Shown: positions 1 through 8,469 of the stretch, in pieces
Position numbering within the stretch: position 1 is the first letter of the stretch
Layout: each line of letters begins with the position of its first letter
Assembly (NCBI GenBank): GCA_002320815.1
Contig: DCLA01000019.1
Coordinates: 62,001 to 126,000 of the forward strand
Direction: 5' to 3'
From: Myxococcales bacterium UBA1660
Lineage (GTDB): Bacteria > Myxococcota_A > Polyangia > Polyangiales > Houyiibacteriaceae
DNA length: 64,000 nt
The notes under the pieces: model-generated
Told to the model about the DNA's origin: nothing
The model's input: only the letters and a program-made list of their open reading frames with translations
Database searches by the model: none
Position numbers and translations under genes: made by a program

Positions 1-1
1 G

Positions 2-97
2 TCGCCCGAGATGGACGACGACGAGGAAGAGGAAGACGACGAAGGCGACATGGACGACGACTTCGACGACGGCGGCGAAGAGCCGCCGCCCGCCTGA
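2..97 (+). CDS. C-terminal end of an acidic-tailed protein (partial)
   Basis: Only the last 31 codons are inside the window; the frame is open from the left edge and stops with TGA at 95-97. The visible tail is almost entirely Asp and Glu with a few Gly, then a Pro-Ala ending. Such tails occur on many unrelated bacterial proteins, so no function can be read from it. It converges on the TPR lipoprotein gene, whose stop is only 7 bases away. Confidence 0.55.
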   Translation, partial: SPEMDDDEEEEDDEGDMDDDFDDGGEEPPPA

Positions 98-104
98 GTC
101 CCGC

Positions 105-1138
105 TCACTCGCGACAGTCGCGTTCGATGCGCTCGGCGGCTCTCCGTCGGGCGCGACCGACCTCGAATTCGCCCACGGCGTCGCGCAGGAGCGCGCAGCC
201 GCGATCCGCGTCGCCTTGCTCGAGCCACATCTCGCCACGCTCGACCAGGGCGTCGTCGCGGAGCAGTGACGTCTCGTACTCGTCGTAGACCGCCGCGTAG
301 GACGCTTCGGCCGCGTCGAAGTCGCGGAGATGCACCCGCTGGATCCGCGCGACCCGGATGAGCCCCTCGGCGAAGGTCGGCAAGGTGTAGCTGCCGACCA
401 TCGCGGTCCCTTCGCTCCGTTCGAGCATCGCGCGGATGCGGGCGATCGCGCGCTCGTAGGCGCCGTCCTCCACGTCCATCTCGGCGAGCTGGAGGATCGC
501 GTCGTCCCAGCGGTGTCCGTAGGGGTAGGGATAGTCGCGCACCATCTGCTCCAACGCCGCGCGACCGCCGGCGCGATCTCCCTGGGCGAGCCGGATGCGC
601 GCCTCCTGGTCGAGCACGTCGTCGCCGAGCTTCGTGCGACGCACTTCGGGGAGTAGCCAATCGAGCACGGCCAGGGCCTCGTCCACCCGCTCCTCGTCCT
701 CGAGGTGGCGAATCCACCAGACCAGCGCGCGGTTGGCCGGCGCCGACTCCGGGTGCTCCAGGATCACCCGCCGGAAGAGGGCGATGGCGTCGTCGGTCCG
801 GCCGAGGTCGAAGTGGATGCGCCCCGCGTCGAAGATCGCCCGCGCCGTCCGACGCGACGGGGGCTGGGTGTCGGCGAGGGTCTGGAGGATCGCCAGCGCC
901 TCCTCCGGTCGGCCCGCGTCGAGCTCGGCGCGGGCGCGCCGGTAGAGCGCCTCGTCCCGGTCGACGCGGCGGTCCGCCTCGGCCGCGGCGCGCCCGTAGG
1001 CGTCGGCGGCTTCCGCGTCGCGACCGTGGGCCGCGTGGCGGTCGCCCTCCGCCAGCGCGGTCAGGTGCGCTGCGCTCTCGGGCTTGGAGAGCGTCGGCGG
1101 ACACCCACCGAGCAAGAGCGCGAGCGCCAGGGCGCGCT

Positions 1139-1142
<4 letters not shown>
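105..1142 (-). CDS. TPR-repeat lipoprotein
   Basis: A 345-residue secreted lipoprotein. The N-terminus MKRALALALLLGGC is a short signal peptide ending in a lipobox (Leu-Gly-Gly-Cys, Cys14). The rest is helical and Ala/Arg/Glu-rich, with repeated TPR-like units (for example DAADAYGRAA, DDAIALFRRVILEHPES and YERAIARIRAM), like the YfgC/BamD-type scaffolds of myxobacterial envelopes. The TTG start at 1142 was chosen because it overlaps the stop of the threonine aldolase gene (TTGA) and puts the signal peptide first; the same frame stays open far upstream, but only as a shadow of the two preceding genes. Probable last gene of the DUF99-ltaE operon. The partner it scaffolds is unknown. Confidence 0.8.
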
Positions 1143-2143
<1,001 letters not shown>

Positions 2144-2179
2144 CCGCCGGATGGTGCGGGGGCCGATGCGGGGGGTCAA

Positions 2180-2743
2180 TCACGCGCTGCCGTGGCTGTG
2201 GCCGCGCACGTGGGCCGCCGCGAGCAGGTGGGCGACCCGTAGGGGCTCCGGGAGCGCCCCGTGCCGGACGTGCAGCTCGAGGGTGGATCGCGCGTCGTCG
2301 GCGTCGAGACCGCGCCGCTGGATCCAGAGATCCCCGCAGGGCTCCATCGGCCCGGCGGCCTCGATGAGGCGCCACTTCCGAGCCCCGCCGGGCACCTTGG
2401 TGATCAGCGCGCGTCGGATGGACGCCAGGTTCGGCGCCTTGCGGGTCACCACCACGAGCGGCCGCGCGAGACGCTCGTGGAGCTCGGCGAGATCGACCAC
2501 GTTGAACCCGGCCACGGTGATCCCCTGGAGGAGCACGCAGCCGACGTGGTCGTCGAAGCGCGACTCGGTGATCATCGCCGCGATGCGCGCCGCCCCGTTG
2601 CGTCCGTCCCGCCGGGCGCGGCCCACCAGCATCCCGTCGAGCCGGTCCCGGGCGTAGACCGCCCCCACCAGCGGCACGTCGCCCCGATGGCTCTTGGCGA
2701 AGGGCGCGTCGTCGATGCCGATCACGTTGGGGATCGCGGCCAC
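2180..2743 (-). CDS. DUF99 family protein (endonuclease V-like fold)
   Basis: A 187-residue protein of the DUF99 family, known mainly from archaea and some bacteria and related in fold to endonuclease V and other RNase H-like enzymes. The N-terminal GIDDAPF contains the acidic pair expected on the first strand of that fold. The family core follows: VPLVGAVYARDRLDGMLVG, then LLQGITVAGFNVVDL and RPLVVVTRKAPN. Whether the nuclease site is active is not known for this family. The GTG start has a strong AGGAGGGG ribosome site just upstream. It is the first gene of the unit leading into ltaE, and the reason for that pairing is unclear. Confidence 0.82.
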   Translation of the reverse strand: MAAIPNVIGIDDAPFAKSHRGDVPLVGAVYARDRLDGMLVGRARRDGRNGAARIAAMITESRFDDHVGCVLLQGITVAGFNVVDLAELHERLARPLVVVTRKAPNLASIRRALITKVPGGARKWRLIEAAGPMEPCGDLWIQRRGLDADDARSTLELHVRHGALPEPLRVAHLLAAAHVRGHSHGSA

Positions 2744-2819
2744 CCTCCCCTCCTACCACGTCACGGTGCCCGCTCGGCCGGGACGCCGGGAGCCCTCGGC
2801 CCCGAACTGCACCTCGGGA

Positions 2820-2848
2820 TTGACAGCCCCCGGCCCCTTGGCTACATG
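2820..2848 (+). promoter_or_regulatory. Sigma70-type promoter of tRNA-Thr
   Basis: A consensus -35 TTGACA (2820-2825) is followed by a 17-base spacer and TACATG (2843-2848) as the -10. It lies about 80 bases upstream of the tRNA, leaving a 5' leader of about 75 bases for RNase P removal. It is one of the few consensus housekeeping promoters in the window. Confidence 0.6.
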
Positions 2849-2928
2849 AGCGCTCCCTCTGGCTCGACGACCTTCGTCGGCGGGCCGCGGGCCGGGTCGT
2901 TCGGCACCTACCGAGCCACTCGCGACAC

Positions 2929-3004
<76 letters not shown>

Positions 3005-3011
3005 TCTTCCG

Positions 3012-3040
3012 ACGCCGTGACTCCGCTGGGGTCGCGGCGT
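3012..3040 (+). terminator. Hairpin terminator after tRNA-Thr
   Basis: A 13-base-pair stem (3012-3024 with 3028-3040, two G-U pairs) closes a 3-base loop. It begins 8 bases after the CCA end of the tRNA. The T tract after it is weak (TCGCGCTT), but position and stability fit an intrinsic terminator. Confidence 0.55.
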
Positions 3041-3132
3041 TCGCGCTTGGCGAACCCGCACCGGGGTTGCGGTCGAGGTCCGGCTCCGTTCAAGGTGACA
3101 CCGGTGACTGCGGACCGCGCGGAAGGGACCCG

Positions 3133-3708
3133 ATGATCGGTTCGGCGTGGGCGTGGGCCTGTTCCACGGTCTGCGTCCTCTTGGTCGCCTTCGACGGGCC
3201 CACGGAGTGGCTGCGGAAGGAGGGTCCCGCGGAGCACCTTCAGCATTTGCTGCTGGCTGCCCTCGTGCTCGCGTCGGCGGCGCTCGCGGCCGGGCGAGGT
3301 GAGCGGACGCTGTGGGCGATCCCTCTCTATGCGCTGGTCCTCCTCGGGGAGGAGCTGGACTGGGGCGGACTCTGGCTGGGTGGCGGCGGGAACCTGCACA
3401 CCCGAGGCCATCTCTACTTCCTCTTCGGCTTGCCCCTCGCCTTCGCCTTCGCTCCGTCGTTGAGAACGAGGCCCTCGCCAAAGCGCTCCGTTCTCGGCCC
3501 CGCGACCCCCTCCCGGTCCGAAACGTTCGCGCTCTTCGTCGCGGTCCTCGCGCTTCCGGCGTTGGCCTCGGCCCTCCGGCCCGCTTGGGAGCTCCCCTTG
3601 GACGAAGCCAAGGAACTGGCCCTCTACGGCCTGCTCCTCGGCGTCGTCCTCCGCGCCCACCGCGGCGGCGAGTCCCATCGGAGCGAGACACCGCAGACCC
3701 TCGGATAG
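3133..3708 (+). CDS. Polytopic membrane protein of unknown function
   Basis: A 191-residue protein with five or six hydrophobic segments: WAWACSTVCVLLVAF near the start, HLLLAALVLASAALA, LWAIPLYALVLL, YFLFGLPLAFAFA, LFVAVLALPALASAL and LYGLLLGVVL. The loop after the third segment holds GEELDWGG. Acidic E-E-x-x-W-G motifs next to a membrane helix occur in uncharacterised bacterial membrane proteins, but I do not recognise a named family. The ATG at 3133 has a GGAAGGGA site upstream; the frame is open further upstream, but that part would overlap the tRNA terminator. The C-terminus is a soluble His/Arg/Ser-rich tail. Confidence 0.7.
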   Translation: MIGSAWAWACSTVCVLLVAFDGPTEWLRKEGPAEHLQHLLLAALVLASAALAAGRGERTLWAIPLYALVLLGEELDWGGLWLGGGGNLHTRGHLYFLFGLPLAFAFAPSLRTRPSPKRSVLGPATPSRSETFALFVAVLALPALASALRPAWELPLDEAKELALYGLLLGVVLRAHRGGESHRSETPQTLG

Positions 3709-3803
3709 TTCGACGCTCCCGAACCAGGGCGAAGCGGCTCCGGCGCGTAGCGCCGAGTTGGGTCTTGAGCCCCCGACCCGGGCGCGTCTATCGTTCGCGC
3801 TCC

Positions 3804-4643
3804 ATGAGAACCACCCTTTGGGCAGCTTCGGCATTCCTGTATGCAGCGACTCGGCTCACGCCGGTCGCGGTGGCCCAGGCGGACGGTCCGGTCGTCGAAC
3901 CCGATGCGGACATGGAGGGGGCGCCGCAGCAAGTGAGCCTCGATGACGCCGAGGCCCGCGCGCTCTTCGAAGCCGGCTTGCTCGCGTTCCAGAACACCCG
4001 CTTCGAGGACGCGCTCCAGCGCTTCACCCGCGCCTACGAACTCTCCGGCCGCGTCGAGCTGCTCTTCAACGTGGGCATCACGGCCGACCGGCTGCGCCGC
4101 GACGAGCAGGCGATCGAGGCCTTCGAGGGCTACCTGGGCAGCGACCCCGTCGGCGAGAACCGACGCCACGCCGAGGCTCGCCTGGCGTTCCTCCGCGAGC
4201 AGGTCGCGGCCCGCGCGCCCATCGAAGCCGAACCCGAGGCCGAGGTCGCGGAACCCGTGGCCCCGGCCCCGGTGGCATCCACCGCAGCCGTCGTCGTCCC
4301 GGAGGCCGAAGGGGAGCGCGAGCCGGCCGAGGGCGCCGGCGCGGGCCCCTGGGTCCTCGGCGGCGTGGGGGTGGGCGTCGCGGTCGTGGGCGCGGTGCTC
4401 CTCGGCGTCGCTGCTGGCGCCTCCAACGCGGTCACCGACCCCGACGACGGCGCGCTGTGGGCCGACCTCGAGGGAGACGCCGACCGGGGTCCGGTCTTCG
4501 AAGGCCTGGGGTGGGCCGCCATCGGAGTGGGGCTGGCGAGTGTGGCTGGCGCCATCGTCTGGCTCGTCGTGGGCCAACCGGACGAGGACGACTCGGTCGC
4601 CTTCACCGGCAACGGCTTCCGCACGCGTTGGGGGACCCTCTGA
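3804..4643 (+). CDS. Secreted TPR protein with C-terminal membrane helices
   Basis: A 279-residue envelope protein. It starts with a signal peptide ending near VAVAQA. Residues about 45-130 form TPR-like helices (ARALFEAGLLAFQNTRFEDALQRF, then EQAIEAFEGYLGSDP). A Pro/Ala/Glu/Val linker follows, and then two hydrophobic helices (GVGVAVVGAVLLGVAAG and AAIGVGLASVAGAIVWLVV). This layout is very common among Myxococcota TPR proteins of unknown role. Its stop overlaps the start of the next lipoprotein gene (TGATG at 4641-4645), so the two are probably translated together. Confidence 0.8.
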   Translation: MRTTLWAASAFLYAATRLTPVAVAQADGPVVEPDADMEGAPQQVSLDDAEARALFEAGLLAFQNTRFEDALQRFTRAYELSGRVELLFNVGITADRLRRDEQAIEAFEGYLGSDPVGENRRHAEARLAFLREQVAARAPIEAEPEAEVAEPVAPAPVASTAAVVVPEAEGEREPAEGAGAGPWVLGGVGVGVAVVGAVLLGVAAGASNAVTDPDDGALWADLEGDADRGPVFEGLGWAAIGVGLASVAGAIVWLVVGQPDEDDSVAFTGNGFRTRWGTL

Positions 4644-5473
4644 TGAACACGACGACTCTCTCCGCCTTCGCCGTCGCCCTCGCCCTCGGTGCCCTGGGCT
4701 GCATGGACTTCGAACCGCCCGCGGGCCGCCTCGCCTGCACCACGGCGGCCGACTGCCCGTCCGGGTGGACCTGCGCCGCCGACGCGCGCTGCTACCCGGC
4801 TGGGGACCCGACCGATGCCGGCGCCGATGGGGGTGGCCTGGAGGACGGGGGCCAGGACGACGCGGGGAGCGACGCCGGGGTCTGTGACGACCCCTGCGGC
4901 CTGGTGCCCCAGTGCGGGTGTCCCGCCGGCCGGGCCTGCTATCCGGACAATGGGCTGACCACGGTGAGCTGCCAGCCCGCGGGGACCGTGGGGGAAGGCG
5001 AGGTCTGTGGGGGCCCGGTGAACTCCTGCGCGCCCGGGCTCCTCTGCGCGCGCTACACGGATACCTTCCTCTGCATCCGCGTGTGTTCCGAGGACGGCGA
5101 CTGCGCGGGCGGCGATGGCTCGCTCTGCGCGCGCGAGCTCTCGGGCGGCTTCGACGCATGCACCTTCTCGTGTGACCTCGTCGACCAGGACTGCGCCGAG
5201 GGGTTCCGCTGCGAGCCCGGTCGAGTCCCGCCCTCGACGGAGCAGAACGCCACCGACTGCATCCAGCAGGTGGGCTCGCCCACGGGGGGCTTCGGGGATG
5301 CGTGCAGCAGCACGACCCAGGACTGCGCGCCGGGATACAGCTGCGCCAACGGGCAGTGCCTTCCCTACTGCCGCCTGGGCGAGGCCTGTCCCGGTGGGAA
5401 CCCGTGCGCCGAGCTCTCGCCGTTGGTGCGCATCGGTGAGCAGGAGTTCGGCGTCTGCCCGCCTACGACCTGA
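4643..5473 (+). CDS. Cysteine-rich lipoprotein
   Basis: A 276-residue surface lipoprotein. The signal peptide ends in the lipobox LGALGC (Cys about 20). A CTTAADCPSGWTC module follows, then an Asp/Gly-rich spacer (TDAGADGGGLEDGGQDDAGSD), and then a long region with closely spaced cysteines in C-x-P-G-x-x-C and DGDC/DQDC patterns, likely paired as disulfides outside the cell. The type is abundant in Sandaracinus-like genomes and has no assigned function. It overlaps the preceding TPR protein gene by 1 base and converges on the CstB-like gene with 15 bases between the stops. Confidence 0.82.
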   Translation: MNTTTLSAFAVALALGALGCMDFEPPAGRLACTTAADCPSGWTCAADARCYPAGDPTDAGADGGGLEDGGQDDAGSDAGVCDDPCGLVPQCGCPAGRACYPDNGLTTVSCQPAGTVGEGEVCGGPVNSCAPGLLCARYTDTFLCIRVCSEDGDCAGGDGSLCARELSGGFDACTFSCDLVDQDCAEGFRCEPGRVPPSTEQNATDCIQQVGSPTGGFGDACSSTTQDCAPGYSCANGQCLPYCRLGEACPGGNPCAELSPLVRIGEQEFGVCPPTT

Positions 5474-5488
5474 CGGTTCGCGCCAGGG

Positions 5489-6853
5489 TCAGTCGCCCTC
5501 TTCGAGGGGAAGGCCCAGCGCCTTCCATGCGCTGACTCCACCGATCAGGTTTCGGACGTCGGCGATCCCGGCGCGCTGGAGAACGGCGACGCCGACGGCC
5601 GCCCGGTGCCCGACCCCGCAGGTGACGACCACCGGCCGGTCCCGGGGGATCTCGTCGACCCGGTCGGCCAGATGACCGACATAGATGTTCCGTGCTCCCC
5701 GCACGTGCCCGGCCGCGAACTCGTCCGGCTCACGTACGTCGATGAGCGTCACCTGGTCGAGCCGCTCGGCGAGGTCCTTGGGGAACACGGTCCCGGCGGC
5801 TTCGAGGGGCCGCCCCGAGGAGCGCCACGTCCCGAACCCGCCGCGGAGGACGCCCCGAACGTCGTCGATGCCGATGCGCATCAGGTGGCGAACGGCGGTG
5901 TCCGCGTCGCTCTCGCTCCCGGTCACCAGATAGACGGGATCGTCATGGGACGCGACCCATCCGCCGAAGATGGCGAGCCCACCGAGCCACACCGCGTGGC
6001 TGCCAGGAACGTGGGCCGCGGCCTGGGCCTCGGGCTCCCGGGTGTCGATCAGGACTGCCTCCGCGGCCCGGTCGGCGAGCTCGGCGGCCGAGAGGAAGGG
6101 AACCGCGCTGGCCGGACGGACGGGAGCCAGCCCGCCTTGCAGGTTCACCCGCTCCAAGTAGCGGAAGTAGGGCGGACGGGGCAGGCGCTCGCCCCCCTTC
6201 TTCTTCACGAAGGCGTCGCGGTCGAGGGTGAACACCACGTTGTAGGTCTTCTCTGCCCCGAGGGTGGAGAGCGGGCGTTCTGCCATGCCGCTGCCGCACA
6301 CGGACCCCGGACCGTGAGCTGGGAGGATCAAGGTGCCGTCGCCGAGCGGGGCGAGCTTTCCGTGTACCGCGTCGTAGAGCCGGCCGGCGTTCTCCTCCGC
6401 ACGGTCGGCGTCCGGGAGGTCCGTTCGTCCCGTGTCGCCGAAGAAGAGAGTGTCGCCGGTGAAGACCCCCCAGGTTCCCTCCGCGTCCGGCGTCCGCACC
6501 GCCCAGCACATGCTCTCGGGGGTGTGCCCGGGGGTCGTCAGGGCCTCGAGGGTCAGGGCGCCGACCTCGAAGGTCTCGCCGTCGGCGAGGCGGAGATCGC
6601 CGTGCCCGAAGCAATCGTGCCGACCGTTCACGACCTTGGCCCCGGTGCGTTCGGCCAGGGCGGCCGACCCCATCACGAAGTCCTCGTGGCGGTGGGTCTC
6701 GACGACGTAGTCGATACGGACCCCCATCTCGCGAGCCGCGGCGAGGTACTCGTCGACGTCGCGACGGGGATCGATCAGCGCACCGATACCGTCGCTGGCG
6801 ATGAGGTAGGCGTAGTGGGCGATGCCCGGCGTCTCGAATCTTCGGAACTCCAT
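5489..6853 (-). CDS. CstB-like persulfide dioxygenase/sulfurtransferase (MBL + pseudo-rhodanese + rhodanese)
   Basis: A 454-residue fusion that probably oxidises or transfers persulfide sulfur made by SQR. Residues 1-240 are a metallo-beta-lactamase domain of the ETHE1/persulfide dioxygenase type, with iron ligands in HRHEDF (His54, His56, Asp58), TPGH (His110), TGDTLF (Asp134) and PAHG (His180), plus Cys186 in SVCGSG. Residues about 255-350 form a rhodanese-like domain with no cysteine at its active loop (TGSESD). Residues about 360-450 form a second rhodanese with an intact loop, TCGVGHRA (Cys412). This order, including the dead middle domain and both cysteines, matches staphylococcal CstB (about 444 residues). 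The ATG at 6853 fits the family N-terminus. It is divergent from the FisR-like gene and has its own sigma54 promoter. Confidence 0.88.
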   Translation of the reverse strand: MEFRRFETPGIAHYAYLIASDGIGALIDPRRDVDEYLAAAREMGVRIDYVVETHRHEDFVMGSAALAERTGAKVVNGRHDCFGHGDLRLADGETFEVGALTLEALTTPGHTPESMCWAVRTPDAEGTWGVFTGDTLFFGDTGRTDLPDADRAEENAGRLYDAVHGKLAPLGDGTLILPAHGPGSVCGSGMAERPLSTLGAEKTYNVVFTLDRDAFVKKKGGERLPRPPYFRYLERVNLQGGLAPVRPASAVPFLSAAELADRAAEAVLIDTREPEAQAAAHVPGSHAVWLGGLAIFGGWVASHDDPVYLVTGSESDADTAVRHLMRIGIDDVRGVLRGGFGTWRSSGRPLEAAGTVFPKDLAERLDQVTLIDVREPDEFAAGHVRGARNIYVGHLADRVDEIPRDRPVVVTCGVGHRAAVGVAVLQRAGIADVRNLIGGVSAWKALGLPLEEGD

Positions 6854-6866
6854 CGCGGCAGGAATC

Positions 6867-6882
6867 TGCAAGTTCGGTTCCG
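6867..6882 (-). promoter_or_regulatory. Sigma54 (-24/-12) promoter of the CstB-like gene
   Basis: Read on the minus strand, the sequence is CGGAACCGAACTTGCA. GG (6880-6881) and GC (6868-6869) stand exactly 10 bases apart, with TTGCA at the -12, close to the TGGCACGNNNNTTGCA consensus. Transcription would start about 12 bases downstream, only a few bases before the ATG at 6853, so the mRNA may be almost leaderless; no ribosome site is seen there either. The adjacent divergent gene encodes a sigma54 activator. Confidence 0.65.
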
Positions 6883-7017
6883 GTGTCCCCCTCGGAGAGC
6901 GAGAACCGAGGTGCGTCATCTCGCCCCGATCGTGACCTCGCCGTGCTCGGGCGTTGGCCCGGAGGGCCGCGTCGATGGCATCCTCCGAGCAGGGGTGCTC
7001 CGGCGGACTCCGCTGCC

Positions 7018-8328
7018 ATGACCGTTCACGTCGACCGACGATTGCGCCGCGCGCTCGAGGGGATCGAGCAGCCGGCGATCCTCCTCTCCCGGGACTACCG
7101 CATCCTGGACGCGAACGACGCCTACCGAGAGCACTACGGCAAGGTGCCGCGCTTCGGCGAAGACCACTGCTTCTCCATCTCGCACGGCTACGACTCGCCC
7201 TGCGATCGAAACGGCGAGGCCTGCCCCCTGGCCAAGAGCCTGAAGACCGGCGAGGCGGCCCGGGTCTTCCACGTGCACGCGCACCCGGAAGGGCCGGAAC
7301 ACGTGGACGTCGAGCTGCGGCCCATCAACGACGAAGACGGCGAGCTGCTCGCCTTCGTCGAAGTGATCGCGCCCTTCGAGCAGGCCAGCGCGCGGGCGTT
7401 GGGGACCTTCGTGGGGCGCTCGGCGCCCTTCACGGAGATGCTCGAGCTGCTGAACCGCGGCGCCCCGAGCGAGGTCCCCATCCTACTCCTCGGTGAGTCG
7501 GGGACCGGCAAGGAGCTCGCTGCGCGGGCCGTCCACGAAGCGAGCGAGCGGCGCGGCGGCCCCTTCGTCCCGGTGGAGTGCACCGGCCTCAGCGAGCACC
7601 TCTTCGAGTCCGAGCTCTTCGGCCACGCGCGGGGCGCATTCACCGGAGCCCACGAGCGGAAGTCCGGCCTGGTCGACGCGTGCCGCGGCGGCACCCTCTT
7701 CCTGGACGAGATCGGCGACGTCCCCCTCAGCCAGCAGGTGAAGCTCCTGCGGCTGCTCGAGTCCGGCACGTACCGCCCGGTGGGCGACGCCCAGGAGCGC
7801 GAGGCGGACTTCCGGCTGGTCTGCGCGACCCACCGGGATCTCGAGGGCATGGTCGACGTCGGCGAGTTCCGCCGCGACCTGTACTACCGGATCAGCGCGT
7901 TCCCCATCCCGATGCCCCCGCTCCGGGAGCGCGCCAGCGACATCCCGTTGCTGGCCGAGGCGCTGCTCCGCGGCATCGGCAAGAAGCTCGCGCCCGAGGC
8001 GCTGGCCGCGCTGCAGGCCTACTCGTTCCCCGGGAACATCCGCGAGCTCCGCAACTTCCTGGACCGCGCGGTGCTGCTCACCGACGGCCAGACCATCGGA
8101 GTCGAACAGCTGCCGCCGAAGCTCCGGGGCGCGAGCGCGCCGGCTCCGCGCGGCCCCTGGCCCTGGGGCGACGCCATCCTGCCGGTGGACGAGGTCGAGC
8201 GACGCTACCTCCAGTGGGCGAGCGCCGCGCACGGCGGGGACCGGCGCGAGTTGGCCGACGAGCTGGGCCTCAGCGAGCGGACCCTCTACCGCCGGCTACG
8301 CGCCCATCGGGACGACCCGGCGGACTGA
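7018..8328 (+). CDS. fisR: FisR-like sigma54-dependent activator (sulfane-sulfur sensing)
   Basis: A 436-residue transcription activator. Residues 1-125 are a PAS-like sensor domain with Cys51, Cys62 and Cys69 in DHCFSISHGYDSPC and GEACPL. Their spacing (11 and 7) is the one I recall for FisR of Cupriavidus, where three cysteines sense sulfane sulfur. Residues about 130-370 are the AAA+ domain, with Walker A GESGTGKE (159-166), the sigma54-contacting GAFTGA (206-211) and Walker B FLDE (228-231). The C-terminus has a Fis-type helix-turn-helix (DRRELADELGLSERTLYRRL). It sits between two sigma54 promoters serving the CstB-like gene on one side and DUF1641-SQR on the other, so these are its likely targets. 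There is no receiver domain. Confidence 0.88.
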   Translation: MTVHVDRRLRRALEGIEQPAILLSRDYRILDANDAYREHYGKVPRFGEDHCFSISHGYDSPCDRNGEACPLAKSLKTGEAARVFHVHAHPEGPEHVDVELRPINDEDGELLAFVEVIAPFEQASARALGTFVGRSAPFTEMLELLNRGAPSEVPILLLGESGTGKELAARAVHEASERRGGPFVPVECTGLSEHLFESELFGHARGAFTGAHERKSGLVDACRGGTLFLDEIGDVPLSQQVKLLRLLESGTYRPVGDAQEREADFRLVCATHRDLEGMVDVGEFRRDLYYRISAFPIPMPPLRERASDIPLLAEALLRGIGKKLAPEALAALQAYSFPGNIRELRNFLDRAVLLTDGQTIGVEQLPPKLRGASAPAPRGPWPWGDAILPVDEVERRYLQWASAAHGGDRRELADELGLSERTLYRRLRAHRDDPAD

Positions 8329-8358
8329 CGAATCTGGCGGTCCGCCCTCGGCCCGACT

Positions 8359-8417
8359 GCCAACGAAGCCTGACGCACCGCGTTGGCCGAGCCGAAAACG
8401 CCGACGATGCGCGTCAG
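8359..8417. promoter_or_regulatory. Two interleaved inverted repeats, candidate activator site
   Basis: GCCAACG (8359-8365) is the exact inverse of CGTTGGC (8381-8387), and CTGACGC (8370-8376) is the exact inverse of GCGTCAG (8411-8417). Both pairs lie just upstream of the sigma54 promoter at 8425, where an enhancer-binding activator would be expected to bind. The 9-mer GCGTTGGCC also appears at 6951-6959, upstream of the other sigma54 promoter. Short repeats in GC-rich DNA can arise by chance, so this is suggestive only. Confidence 0.4.
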
Positions 8418-8424
8418 TGGTGGC

Positions 8425-8440
8425 AGGCCCGCGCTTTGCA
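8425..8440 (+). promoter_or_regulatory. Sigma54 (-24/-12) promoter of the DUF1641-SQR unit
   Basis: AGGCCCGCGCTTTGCA carries GG at 8426-8427 and GC at 8438-8439 with the required 10 bases between them, TTGCA at -12 and GGCCCG close to the GGCACG consensus at -24. The start of transcription would be near 8451, about 20 bases before the ATG at 8470. Confidence 0.65.
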
Positions 8441-8469
8441 AACTCCGACGCAGCACCGGGGGTGTGCCG

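Noticed and set aside
8421..8440. Alternative -24 at TGGCAGG for the DUF1641-SQR promoter
   Set aside because: TGGCA at 8421 looks like the consensus, but its GG lies 14 bases from the -12 GC; the GG at 8426-8427 has the correct spacing.
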